From Chloroflexota bacterium (GTDB taxonomy: Bacteria > Chloroflexota > UBA6077): a stretch of DNA of 31,186 bases. The stretch covers positions 1-31,186 of the forward strand of contig JAMCTB010000023.1 in assembly GCA_023380955.1 (NCBI GenBank), read 5' to 3'. Under the pieces are notes generated by a model. That model saw only the letters and a list, made by a program, of their open reading frames with translations, did not search any database and was not told the DNA's origin. A program made the position numbers and the translations under genes. Every line of letters starts with the position of its first letter. The stretch's first letter is position 1. Below, one piece after another: positions 15,351 through 23,281 of the stretch.

Positions 15351-16022
15351 ATGACCACCACCCGAGCCACTTTCGACCGCCAACTGGCAGGGCTGAAGGA
15401 CGACGTGCTGATCCTGGGCAGCATGGTGGACAAGGCCATCGCCCGCTCCGTCGACGCGCTCAAGCGTCGCGACAGGAACGAGGCGGAGGTGATCATCTCC
15501 GACGACATGAAGATCAACCGCAAGCGGTTCGAGATCGAGGAGAAGTGTCTACTGCTGCTGGCCACCCAACAGCCAATGGCCAGCGACCTGCGGGTGATCG
15601 CGGCCGCCATGCACATCATCACCGACCTGGAGCGGATGGCGGACCACGCGGAGGGGATCGCCAAGATCAACCTGATGCTGGGGGAAGAGCCACTGATCAA
15701 GCCGCTGGTCGATATCCCCCTGATGGCCGACAAGGCCCGGGAAATGCTGCGACGGAGTCTCGACGCCTTCGTGGCCCGAGACGTCGAGGGAGCGAAGCTG
15801 CTGGCCTCCGAGGATGATCAGGTGGACGCCCTGTACGACCGGGTCTATCGGGATCTGCTGCGGATAATGATCGATGATCCCAACACCATCACTCGAGCCA
15901 CCTATCTCCTCTGGGTCGCCCACAACCTGGAGCGGATCGCCGACCGGGTAACCAACATCTGCGAGCGGGTGGTCTTCATGGTCACCGGCCAGATGGAGGA
16001 GACCAACGTGTCGAAGTACTGA
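15351..16022 (+). CDS. phoU: Phosphate signalling regulator PhoU
   Basis: All-helical 223-residue PhoU, two three-helix repeats that bind metal clusters and join the Pst transporter to PhoR, keeping the Pho response off when phosphate is plentiful. The two family motifs are [18 protein letters not shown] (first repeat) and [18 protein letters not shown] (second). I chose ATG 15351, which has GGGAGGG and GAGG upstream; an earlier in-frame ATG at 15255 would add 32 residues unlike PhoU. The 111-base gap after pstB has no clear terminator, so it is probably still in the pst transcript. Confidence 0.95.
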   Translation: MTTTRATFDRQLAGLKDDVLILGSMVDKAIARSVDALKRRDRNEAEVIISDDMKINRKRFEIEEKCLLLLATQQPMASDLRVIAAAMHIITDLERMADHAEGIAKINLMLGEEPLIKPLVDIPLMADKAREMLRRSLDAFVARDVEGAKLLASEDDQVDALYDRVYRDLLRIMIDDPNTITRATYLLWVAHNLERIADRVTNICERVVFMVTGQMEETNVSKY

Positions 16023-16024
16023 GT

Positions 16025-16035
16025 GCTGCTATAAT
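16025..16035 (+). promoter_or_regulatory. Extended -10 promoter of phoBR
   Basis: GCTGCTATAAT includes TATAAT at 16030-16035 with TGC before it, immediately after the phoU stop codon. The expected start near 16042 puts GGAGG at the 5' end of the message. It is identical over 11 bases to the promoter at 6248-6258. It would give phoBR basal expression independent of the pst promoter. Confidence 0.6.
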
Positions 16036-16057
16036 CCTATCGGAGGTGCAGCATCCA

Positions 16058-16750
16058 GTGGCGAAGATCCTGGTGGTGGACGACGAGCGGATCCTGCTGG
16101 ATACCCTTCGGTACAACCTCTCCAAAGCCGGCTACGAGGTGAGGACCGCCGCCGACGGCGAGGCCGCCCTGAGGGTAGCCCGGCAGGAATCCCCGGACCT
16201 GGTCCTCCTGGACGTCATGCTCCCCAAGCTCGATGGCTTCGACGTGTGTCGCACTCTGCGGCAGGTAAGCTCGATCCCCATCCTCATGCTGACTGCCAGG
16301 GACGAGGAGATCGACAAGGTACTCGGCCTTGAACTGGGGGCAGACGACTACCTCACCAAGCCCTTCAGCATGCGAGAGTTGATGGCGAGGGTGAAGGCGC
16401 TGCTGCGACGGGCGGAGATGGTGCAGCCCGACGAGGAGCGCCCGACGGGCAAACCGCTGCGGGAAGGGGAGCTGGAAGTCGACCTCGTCTCCCACCAGGC
16501 TACCCGCGGCGGCAATCCTCTCCATCTGAAGCCCAAGGAGTTCGACCTGCTGGCCTTCCTGATGGGCCACCGAGGGCAGGCCTTCTCTCGAGATCAGCTG
16601 CTGCAGCAGGTGTGGGGATACGACTACGCCGGCGACACCCGAACGGTGGACGTCCACGTGCGATGGTTGAGGGAGAAGGTGGAGGTCAACCCTTCGAAGC
16701 CGGAGCTGATCGAAACGGTGAGGGGCGTTGGATATCGATTCAAAGGATAG
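16058..16750 (+). CDS. phoB: Phosphate response regulator PhoB/PhoP type
   Basis: OmpR-family regulator of 230 residues, the likely activator of the Pho boxes upstream of pstS. The receiver has VVDDE, acceptor Asp in LVLLDVMLP and Lys in DDYLTKPFS. The winged helix has [40 protein letters not shown] and [13 protein letters not shown] 16058 is preferred, with GGAGGT ten bases upstream; GTG 16046 is also in frame but overlaps that site. It follows phoU and is followed by phoR, the standard pairing. Its TAG stop falls within a dispersed palindrome. It is a close paralogue of the orphan regulator at 6349. Confidence 0.93.
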   Translation: MAKILVVDDERILLDTLRYNLSKAGYEVRTAADGEAALRVARQESPDLVLLDVMLPKLDGFDVCRTLRQVSSIPILMLTARDEEIDKVLGLELGADDYLTKPFSMRELMARVKALLRRAEMVQPDEERPTGKPLREGELEVDLVSHQATRGGNPLHLKPKEFDLLAFLMGHRGQAFSRDQLLQQVWGYDYAGDTRTVDVHVRWLREKVEVNPSKPELIETVRGVGYRFKG

Positions 16751-16774
16751 AGAGGCGAGATCTCGCGTCTCTAC
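16747..16774. repeat. Palindromic repeat (GTAGAGACGCG family) between phoB and phoR
   Basis: A 28-base palindrome ending CGCGTCTCTAC, with a slightly diverged left arm (ATAGAGAGGCG). The phoB TAG stop lies in the left arm. It fills almost all of the 31-base gap to phoR. Confidence 0.75.
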
Positions 16775-16781
16775 ACGGTTC

Positions 16782-18548
16782 ATGCCCACCAGCCTCCGTT
16801 CCCGCATCGCCATAGCCTACGCCACCCTGATGATCCTGTGCGTAGGCGCCTTGAGTCTCTACCTGGTGGAGGTTGGCCAAGGCTCCTACATGGCCACCCT
16901 GCACCAGGGCGTGGAGGGTCAGGCGAAGCTGGTGGCCGTGGCCGTGCGCCCCTACCTGACCGACCATCGCCCAGAGGCCGAGATCGATGCCCTGGCCAAG
17001 CGGCTCGGCCAAGAGACCGGGGTCCGGGTTACCATCATCGACCGAACGGGGGTGGTGCTGGGGGATTCGGAGCACGACCCCCTCACCATGGAGAACCACG
17101 GCCAGCGGCCGGAGGTGCGGGCGGCCCTGGAGAGCGGCAGCGGCGAATCCCAGCGCCAGAGCGCCACGGTCGGCTACAACACCCTGTACGTAGCGGTTCC
17201 CATCCACGACGGCGACCAGCTGCTGGGGGTGGCACGCGTCGCTCTGCCCTTGGCGGAGGTCAACCAGGCTTCGCTCGAGATCGTCAGGGCCATAGGGCTG
17301 GGAGGGCTGGTGGCACTGGTGTTGGCCATCCTCCTGGCATTGGTCATCGCGCGGAGCGTCACCGGCCCCGTGGAGGAGCTGACCTCCGTGGCCGGCCGGG
17401 TCGCCGAGGGAGAGCTGGACCGGCGAGTTAGGGTCTACTCCCGGGATGAGGTGGGGCGGCTGGGCAGGGTCTTCGATCTGATGGCGGACAGACTCCAATC
17501 CACCATCAAGACCATCTCCTCGGAGAGGAACACCCTGGCAACCGTCCTCGCCACCATGGCCGATGGGATCCTGATCGTGGACCACCAGGGGCGGGTCGTG
17601 CAGGCCAATCGGGCGGCCGACCTGCTGCTGGGGGCGGCTACCTCCTCCCTGGAGGGGAGATCCTTCGTCGAGGCGCTGCGGGACCACGAGCTGAGCGCCG
17701 TCCTCCAGAGGTGCCTGCAGCAGGCAACCCCTCAGAGCGGGACGGCCGAGGTAGGGTCCGGCCGTAGATTCCTGCGGATCGTGGCGACCCCCCTGCGCGG
17801 GAAGCAGGAGGGGGCCCTGGCTCTGCTCCAGGATCTGACCGAGATCCGGCGAACGGAGGCCATTCGTCGCGACTTCGTCGCCAACGTCTCCCACGAGCTG
17901 CGGACGCCCCTGGCCTCCCTGAAGGCGCTGGTGGAAACCCTCGAGGAGGGCGCCCTCGACGAGCCCGAGGTGGCCCGAGACTTCCTCTCCAAGATGCACG
18001 TGGAGCTGGACGGACTCACCCAGGTGGTGAGCGAGCTGCTGGAGCTGTCCCGGATCGAGAGCGGGCGGGCAGCCCTGGCCCTCCGGCCCGAGGAGGTGGG
18101 GCCGATCGTGCGGGAAGCGGTGGAGCGGCTGGCTGCCCAGGGCGATCGGGCCGGCTTGAAGCTATCGATGCAGCTGCCTCCGTCGCTGCCCAGGGCCGTG
18201 GCGGATCGAGAGAGGATCCGCCAGCTACTGGTGAACCTGATCCACAACGCCGTCAAGTTCACCCCGGCGGGCGGTGAGATAGTCGTGGGTGCACGCCACG
18301 AAGGGGATCGGGTCCTGATTTCCGTTGCCGATACGGGCGTGGGCATCTCTTCGGAGGACCTTCCCCGCATCTTCGAGAGGTTTTACAAGGCCGATCGCTC
18401 ACGATCCGGCGGCGGCACCGGGCTGGGACTGGCCATCGCCAAGCACCTGGTGGAGGCCCACGGCGGCCGGATCTGGGCCGAGAGCGTAGAGGGAAAGGGC
18501 TCCACCTTCACCTTCAGCCTGCCCACGGCCGAGAGTGCTGAGTCCTAG
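16782..18548 (+). CDS. phoR: Phosphate sensor histidine kinase PhoR
   Basis: Membrane histidine kinase of 588 residues, partner of PhoB. TM1 is about 8-28; an extracytoplasmic region of about 140 residues follows, resembling a single-Cache-type sensor; TM2 is about 171-191, then HAMP (about 192-245), PAS (about 250-355), HisKA with His371 in [10 protein letters not shown], and HATPase with [19 protein letters not shown] and [19 protein letters not shown]. In known PhoR proteins the PAS domain receives the PhoU/PstB signal rather than phosphate itself. ATG 16782 is chosen because coding character starts there. It has no Shine-Dalgarno site; the palindrome occupies that position, so translation may depend on coupling from phoB. 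It ends the phosphate locus. Confidence 0.94.
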   Translation: MPTSLRSRIAIAYATLMILCVGALSLYLVEVGQGSYMATLHQGVEGQAKLVAVAVRPYLTDHRPEAEIDALAKRLGQETGVRVTIIDRTGVVLGDSEHDPLTMENHGQRPEVRAALESGSGESQRQSATVGYNTLYVAVPIHDGDQLLGVARVALPLAEVNQASLEIVRAIGLGGLVALVLAILLALVIARSVTGPVEELTSVAGRVAEGELDRRVRVYSRDEVGRLGRVFDLMADRLQSTIKTISSERNTLATVLATMADGILIVDHQGRVVQANRAADLLLGAATSSLEGRSFVEALRDHELSAVLQRCLQQATPQSGTAEVGSGRRFLRIVATPLRGKQEGALALLQDLTEIRRTEAIRRDFVANVSHELRTPLASLKALVETLEEGALDEPEVARDFLSKMHVELDGLTQVVSELLELSRIESGRAALALRPEEVGPIVREAVERLAAQGDRAGLKLSMQLPPSLPRAVADRERIRQLLVNLIHNAVKFTPAGGEIVVGARHEGDRVLISVADTGVGISSEDLPRIFERFYKADRSRSGGGTGLGLAIAKHLVEAHGGRIWAESVEGKGSTFTFSLPTAESAES

Positions 18549-18562
18549 GGGCCGCAAACGAC

Positions 18563-18602
18563 GGATGGCCATGACTGAAGAGGACCCCAGTCATGACCAT
18601 CC
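18563..18602 (+). terminator. Hairpin after phoR
   Basis: A 14-base stem (18563-18576 with 18589-18602, one G-U pair, 12-base loop) lies 15 bases after the phoR stop. There is no strong T-run. It probably ends the phosphate transcript ahead of the convergent hydrolase gene. Confidence 0.5.
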
Positions 18603-18679
18603 TTGCCCTATCTAGAAGTTGTTACAGTCGGCTCCGCTTATCCCCGCCTTCCCGGGAAGCAGCACACTGGAGGAACAGG

Positions 18680-18708
18680 GTAGAACGAAGAGAAGGTCGT
18701 CTCTCTAC
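18680..18708. repeat. Possible degenerate GTAGAGACGCG-type palindrome
   Basis: GTAGAACG at the left and CGTCTCTCTAC at the right echo the arms of the repeats at 7056, 16747 and 28150, but the centre does not pair well. It sits just past the stop of the convergent hydrolase gene, the same setting as the better copies. Confidence 0.3.
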
Positions 18709-18711
18709 TGG

Positions 18712-19476
18712 CTACCTCTCCGCAACAACGGGATTCCGTAGCGTACCCACACCCCCCACTTCAATCTCAACCACGTCTCCAGGCTCCAACAGGCCAACTC
18801 CTGGGGGTGTGCCGGTGAGGATGACATCGCCGGGCAGCAGGGTCATGCTCTTGGATATCCAGCTGATCAGCTTCGGCACCGAGTGGATCAACAGCTTGGT
18901 GCTGGAGGACTGGCGGACCTCACCGTTCACCCTAGACTCCACCTTCAGGTCGCTGGGGGCCAGCCCCGGGGCGACAAAGGGACCCAGCGGGCAGAAGCTG
19001 TCGAAGGACTTTGACCTGGCATACTGGACCTCCTTCTTCTGGAGGTCCCTATCCGTCAGATCGTTGCCACAGGTGTAGCCGAAGACGTACTGGAGGGCAT
19101 CCTCAGGCTCGACGTTCTTCGCCGTCTTTCCGATGATTACGGCCAGTTCAGCCTCGTGGCTGAGCCGCTGGGTAATGGCAGGCCTGACTATCGGCTCACC
19201 ATGAGCAACAAGGGCAGTGGGAGCCTTCAGGAAAATCAAGGGATCGAAGGGCTGGATCTCCTTCAGTTCGTCGGCGTGGCCCACGTAGTTGTAGCCCACC
19301 GCCACTATCTTGCTGGGCGTGCAGGGAGGGAGGATCTTCACATCGCCCAAGGAGAACTGCTGCCCGTTGGGGCTGAACTCCCCCATCGGATCGCCGTCGA
19401 TGGTAACGACGGTGTCCCCCTCCACAAGCCCATACCGGGCTGGGGAGCCGTTAGCAGAAAACCTCAACAGCTTCAT
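18712..19476 (-). CDS. Fumarylacetoacetate hydrolase family protein (short form)
   Basis: Cytoplasmic enzyme of 254 residues, single-domain FAH family. Members hydrolyse, decarboxylate or isomerise beta-diketo and acylpyruvate-type acids using Mg or Mn. The metal motif is visible: SHEAELAVIIGK (two Glu) with Asp in GNDLTDRDLQ. KSFDSFCPLGP and TGTPPGVG line the active site in relatives. ATG 19476 is preferred, with AGGAAGG ten bases upstream; TTG 19485 is in frame but too close to that site. It is the last gene of the polycarboxylate operon, ten-odd bases after its longer paralogue. The substrate is unknown; acylpyruvate or oxaloacetate-like acids are candidates. Confidence 0.9.
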   Translation of the reverse strand: MKLLRFSANGSPARYGLVEGDTVVTIDGDPMGEFSPNGQQFSLGDVKILPPCTPSKIVAVGYNYVGHADELKEIQPFDPLIFLKAPTALVAHGEPIVRPAITQRLSHEAELAVIIGKTAKNVEPEDALQYVFGYTCGNDLTDRDLQKKEVQYARSKSFDSFCPLGPFVAPGLAPSDLKVESRVNGEVRQSSSTKLLIHSVPKLISWISKSMTLLPGDVILTGTPPGVGLLEPGDVVEIEVGGVGTLRNPVVAER

Positions 19477-19495
19477 CTCTAGCAAGCCTTCCTGA

Positions 19496-20458
19496 CTATA
19501 TCTCTTCGGCGGTGATAGGGTTCTTCAAGGTACCGACGCCCTCTATCTCGGTGATCATCAGGTCGCCGGGCTTCATGTATGTGTGAGGGTTGCGGTCCTT
19601 GGCGAGGCCGCCTGGGCAGCCGGTAGCCACGACGTCTCCAGGCTCCAGCGTAAACACCTGGGAGCAGAAAGCCACCAACTGCGGGATGTTGTACACCAAC
19701 TGGTTGGTGTTGGAGTTCTGGAGCACCCGATCGTTCACGGTCAACTTGACGCCCAGATTGTGGGGATCGGGCACCTCATCCTTGGTCACCAGGTAGGGGC
19801 CCATGGGGGCAAAGGTGTCGAAGGACTTGCCGCGCAGGTTCTGGCCGTCCTTCTTGGTCAGATCGCTGGCGCTCACGTCGTTGAAGGCCATGTAGCCCGC
19901 GATCACGTCGTAGGCCTGCGCCTCGGGGACGTGCTTGCACCGCTTGCCGACCACGAAGGCCAACTCCGCCTCGTAGCCCAGGGCCTGGGTCATTCGCGGA
20001 TGGATCACTGGATCGAAGGGCCCAGTCACGGCATTGGCGTACTTTCCGAAGATGCGAGGCTCCGAAGGGGGCTGAATCCCCGTCTCGGCCAGCATGTCGT
20101 GGTAGTTGTGGGCGGCGCAGATCAGCTTGGCCGGCCGCAGGATCGGCGGGCCCAGCTTCACCTCGGCCTCGGCGTACACCACCTGTTCACCCCTCGGCCC
20201 CACTACCTCGGCCCCGGCGAGGAGCCACTCCCGCACCTCGGCCAGCACGGTCGCGGCGTCCTTCATGGCCCGATCGCCGGACTCCAGGAACAGCACCATC
20301 TCCGAGGGGATGAGGACGTCGGCCAGGGCGTAGGGTCTTGGCTCACCGTCTCGAGCCAGGCGACCCGCCAGGGCCATATTCAGATCGACGATCTTGTCGT
20401 CTAGTTTGGCTCCCAACCTGCTGACACGACCTGCATAGAAGGTTGCGAATCTCACCAC
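19496..20458 (-). CDS. Fumarylacetoacetate hydrolase family protein (long form)
   Basis: FAH-family enzyme of 320 residues with an N-terminal domain of about 100 residues before the catalytic part. The metal site is GYEAELAFVVGKR plus Asp in FNDVSASDLT. GKSFDTFAPMGPY and ATGCPGGLAKDRNPHTYM follow; the last segment is longer than in the downstream paralogue (TGTPPGVG), suggesting a different substrate. The gene lies 25 bases after the dehydrogenase and about 20 bases before the short FAH gene. Two different FAH enzymes in one operon suggest two successive C-C or C-O cleavage/isomerisation steps. The start ATG 20458 follows a modest AAGGAG site. Confidence 0.9.
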   Translation of the reverse strand: MVRFATFYAGRVSRLGAKLDDKIVDLNMALAGRLARDGEPRPYALADVLIPSEMVLFLESGDRAMKDAATVLAEVREWLLAGAEVVGPRGEQVVYAEAEVKLGPPILRPAKLICAAHNYHDMLAETGIQPPSEPRIFGKYANAVTGPFDPVIHPRMTQALGYEAELAFVVGKRCKHVPEAQAYDVIAGYMAFNDVSASDLTKKDGQNLRGKSFDTFAPMGPYLVTKDEVPDPHNLGVKLTVNDRVLQNSNTNQLVYNIPQLVAFCSQVFTLEPGDVVATGCPGGLAKDRNPHTYMKPGDLMITEIEGVGTLKNPITAEEI

Positions 20459-20483
20459 TTACTCCTTTGAGTGATATGTGTCA

Positions 20484-21479
20484 TCAAACGCGGACCACGA
20501 TGGCCTCCGCCATCTCCCTGGTGCCTGCTCTACCCCCGAGATCGTAAGTAACATGGATGCCATCGCGAACAACCGCTGCCACGGCTGACTCGATCCTATT
20601 CGCGGCATCAACCTCGCCGAGGTGCCGAAGCATGAGAGCGCCGGTGAGGATCATGGCACCGGGGTTAACCTTGTCCAGCCCTGCATACTTGGGCACACTA
20701 CCGTGGACGGACTCGAACACCGCGGCGCCATCGCCGAAGTTCCCACCTGGGCCCATCCCCAACCCACCGGCCAGGGCCGCAGCCAGGTCCATCACAAGAT
20801 CCCCGTACACGTTGGGCATCAGCAGTACATCGTACTGCTCGGGCTTCAAGACCAGTTGCATGCACATGTTGTCGACCATGCGCTCTTCAAACTCCACCTC
20901 CGGGTAATCCTGGGCCACCTGCTGGGCGGTCCGGAGGAAGAGGCCATCGGTAAGCTTCAGGATGTTTGCTTTGTGAAGGACGGTGACCTTCTTACGCCCC
21001 TCTTGTCGAGCATACTCGAAGGCGAAGCGGGATGCTCTCTCCGCCCCCCGGCGGGTGATGAACTTCAGCGCCACTGCCGCGTCCTCGCCCACCTTCTGTT
21101 CAACCCCCTGGAAGGTGTCCTCCATGCTCTCCCGGATCGCCACCAGGTCCACCTGTTCGAAGCGGGACCTGACGCCGGGATACAGCTTGGCCAACCGCAG
21201 GTTCGCGTAGAGGTCCAGCTCCTTGCGCAGGGTCATGTTGGGACTCGGGAAACCCTTGCCCACAACGTTGGTTAGAGGCCCCTTCAACGCCACCCGGTTG
21301 CGCCGGATGGACTCCAGGGTGACCGCCGGAACGGGGCTACCGTGCTCCGGGATCGCCACCTGGCCGCCGGGGGCTTCCTCCCACTCGATCTCGACTCCGG
21401 TAGCGTTGACGACCTGGATCGCCGCCGCCACCACCTCGGGACCGATCCCGTCCCCAGGTATATAGGTCACTCGGTACAC
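20484..21479 (-). CDS. Isocitrate/isopropylmalate dehydrogenase family protein
   Basis: Cytoplasmic NAD(P)-dependent beta-decarboxylating dehydrogenase of 331 residues. IPGDGIGPEVV opens the protein. Substrate-site residues occur in SPNMTLRKELDLYANLR (79-95), Lys170 (LHKANILK), Asp204, and Asp227/Asp231 in NVYGDLVMDLAAALAGGLG. The nucleotide loop is in FESVHGSVPKYAG. The Ser-x-Asn and two Arg resemble NAD-isocitrate dehydrogenases. However, the normally conserved RENTE(G/D) segment is RESMEDTFQGVEQ (117-128), which is atypical and may change specificity. In this cluster it could act on isocitrate, a malate derivative, tartrate or a homologue. It starts at GTG 21479 with GGGAG upstream. No aconitase or leuB partner is present. 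Confidence 0.85.
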   Translation of the reverse strand: MYRVTYIPGDGIGPEVVAAAIQVVNATGVEIEWEEAPGGQVAIPEHGSPVPAVTLESIRRNRVALKGPLTNVVGKGFPSPNMTLRKELDLYANLRLAKLYPGVRSRFEQVDLVAIRESMEDTFQGVEQKVGEDAAVALKFITRRGAERASRFAFEYARQEGRKKVTVLHKANILKLTDGLFLRTAQQVAQDYPEVEFEERMVDNMCMQLVLKPEQYDVLLMPNVYGDLVMDLAAALAGGLGMGPGGNFGDGAAVFESVHGSVPKYAGLDKVNPGAMILTGALMLRHLGEVDAANRIESAVAAVVRDGIHVTYDLGGRAGTREMAEAIVVRV

Positions 21480-21505
21480 TGTCTTGCTCCCAGCAAAGAA
21501 TGGTC

Positions 21506-21532
21506 ACACGATTGCCGTTCCGGGAATCGTGT
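21506..21532. other. Intercistronic hairpin between tctB and dehydrogenase
   Basis: ACACGATT (21506-21513) pairs with AATCGTGT (21525-21532), and an inner CCG-TTC-CGG extends the stem. It lies within the 79-base gap of the operon. It may be an RNA-processing or stability element, or a weak attenuator between transporter and enzyme genes. Confidence 0.4.
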
Positions 21533-21558
21533 TGCCTTGTGTGAAGCAGATCGCCGTT

Positions 21559-21984
21559 CTACGGCAGCTTCAGCATCAGCACGCTGCTAAACAGGAAATA
21601 GGTCGAGGCGACGTAGACCACCGGCACGGCCGTCAGTTGGATCAGATTCCGGACGCCGCCCAGCAGCAGCATCACCAGTATCAGCGCCGCCGTGCTGACG
21701 ATGTAGCCCAGCGGCTCGAACAGCAACAGGTACGCGGCGGCGATGACCAAGGAGACGAGGGCCAACTGCCACCTCCCGCCCTCGACAGGTTTGTACGGGC
21801 TCCTGAGCGCTCGCACCATGACGGCGAGAGCGCAGAGCCCCATCAGCGTCGCCATGAGCCGCGGGTACATGGCCGGTCCGGGGTCCGCCGCATTGGCTGC
21901 GGACTGGAAACTCCCCGCGAGGACAAAGGCCACCACCGCCGTGGACAAGAATACGGCTCCGACCAGCAGTTCGCCTATCTTCAT
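21559..21984 (-). CDS. tctB: Tripartite tricarboxylate transporter small subunit TctB
   Basis: Small membrane subunit of 141 residues with four predicted helices (about 5-27, 43-62, 72-90 and 95-135). The pattern of an N-terminal helix, a short polar loop containing GPAMYPRLMA, then paired helices with FEPLGYIVSTAALILVMLLLGG is typical of TctB. It partners TctA in the membrane. It follows tctC by 161 bases that include a dispersed inverted repeat. The order A-C-B is unusual; C-B-A is more common. Confidence 0.88.
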   Translation of the reverse strand: MKIGELLVGAVFLSTAVVAFVLAGSFQSAANAADPGPAMYPRLMATLMGLCALAVMVRALRSPYKPVEGGRWQLALVSLVIAAAYLLLFEPLGYIVSTAALILVMLLLGGVRNLIQLTAVPVVYVASTYFLFSSVLMLKLP

Positions 21985-22054
21985 AGAAGTTGCCCTTCCA
22001 GTGCCGGGTTGGGGCCTGCACCAGGACCTTTCTTAGGGGTTTCCGGCCGCCAAG

Positions 22055-22111
22055 CTGAGCGAAGCGAAGCATCTTCATGAGCAGGACATAGGATCCTTCG
22101 CTTGCGCTCAG
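22055..22111. repeat. Inverted repeat between tctC and tctB
   Basis: CTGAGCGAAGCGAAGCATC (22055-22073) and the complementary right arm 22091-22111 (CCTTCGCTTGCGCTCAG) flank a 17-base loop. It resembles a dispersed repeat widespread in bacterial genomes, typically followed, as here, by GAATGGCA-like sequence. It contains no gene and may reduce expression of the distal genes. Confidence 0.6.
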
Positions 22112-22145
22112 AATGGCAGGCAAGGGATGCTGAGACCTACCGCGG

Positions 22146-23225
22146 CTACTTCTTGGTAAGCCCGATCTCCTTCAGCAGCTCAGTGGTGTCCTTGAACTCC
22201 TTCTGGACGGAAGCCGTGAACTCCTCGGGCCCCATGTAACCGTTCATCTGGTTGGTGTTCTTCATGTATTCCAGCCAGCCCGGCTCGTCCATGGCCTTCT
22301 TGAAGTCGGTGTGCAGGGTGTCCAGCACCTCCTTGGAGATACCCTTCTTGGCGAAGATGCCCCGCCACTGGGTCAGGGTCACGCCGTAGCCCAACTCCTT
22401 GAAGGTTGGGGTGTCCTTCAGGGCCGGCAGCCGAGTGGCACCGGTATGCACCAGAGGGGTGGCCTGGCCGGCTTCCACAAAGGAGTAGATGCTCGCGGGC
22501 GCGGTGCTGACCGCATCCACGTGCCCGCCGAGACCCGCGGTGACCGACTGGGAGCCGCCATCGTAAGGCACCCACTTGAAGGTGAACCCCGCCAGCTTGG
22601 CGAAGAGCAGGGCCGTCAGATGCTGCCCGGAAGCGGTCCCATTGCCACCGATGGTCAGTTTGCCGGGGTTGTCCTTGGCGTACTGAATCATCTCCTTGAC
22701 GTCCTTGAACCGGCCCGTCTTGGTGATCAGGATGAAGGGATCCTGCTGGGTTCGGATAATGAATTGAAAGTCGTCCAGGCTGAACTGGCCCTTCAGGTCG
22801 GTGTTGAGAACGCCGGTGATGGCTGCCGTGGTGGCACCGATGGTGTAACCGTCGGCGGGAGCAGCCTTCATCGCCGCGAACTGAACCCCGCCGCTACCGC
22901 CGGTCTTGGTGGTGACAACGATCGGTTGGCCCAAGAACTTCTCGGCGTTCTTGCCCAACTCGCGGGCCATCACGTCGGCCGGCGACCCGGCGCTGGAGGC
23001 GTTCAGAAGCTCGATGGGCTTGGAGGGATAGCCCTTGCCGGCTGCTTCCTTCGCGGGTGCGCCTTTGGACACGGCCGGCGCGGCCTGGGTGGGCTCGGAC
23101 TTCTGACTCGACTGGGGGCTGGAGGATCCGGTGGAGGCTGTCGGTGCCGGTGAACCAGAGCAGGCGACTGCGCCAAAAGCCAGCAGGAGAACCACTATCC
23201 AAGCAACCATAGACCGCTTGCGCAT
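22146..23225 (-). CDS. tctC: Tripartite tricarboxylate transporter binding lipoprotein TctC
   Basis: Solute-binding protein of 359 residues. A signal peptide with lipobox FGAVAC gives a lipidated Cys22. A Ser/Pro/Ala-rich linker (about 23-65) follows, then a TctC/Bug domain beginning YPSKPIELLNASSAGSPADVMARELG. Later motifs GGSGGVQFAAMKAAPADGYT and GNGTASGQHL belong to the carboxylate-binding region of Bug proteins. The start ATG 23225 has GGAAGGAC upstream; the frame is open further upstream but overlaps tctA and is a shadow. It delivers a carboxylate to TctAB; the ligand is not deducible. Lipid anchoring replaces the free periplasmic form of proteobacteria. Confidence 0.93.
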   Translation of the reverse strand: MRKRSMVAWIVVLLLAFGAVACSGSPAPTASTGSSSPQSSQKSEPTQAAPAVSKGAPAKEAAGKGYPSKPIELLNASSAGSPADVMARELGKNAEKFLGQPIVVTTKTGGSGGVQFAAMKAAPADGYTIGATTAAITGVLNTDLKGQFSLDDFQFIIRTQQDPFILITKTGRFKDVKEMIQYAKDNPGKLTIGGNGTASGQHLTALLFAKLAGFTFKWVPYDGGSQSVTAGLGGHVDAVSTAPASIYSFVEAGQATPLVHTGATRLPALKDTPTFKELGYGVTLTQWRGIFAKKGISKEVLDTLHTDFKKAMDEPGWLEYMKNTNQMNGYMGPEEFTASVQKEFKDTTELLKEIGLTKK

Positions 23226-23281
23226 GATGTCCTTCCTTTCCCTTTCCGTTTTGGAGAATTGGGTTCCCAGTAGACTAGCTG

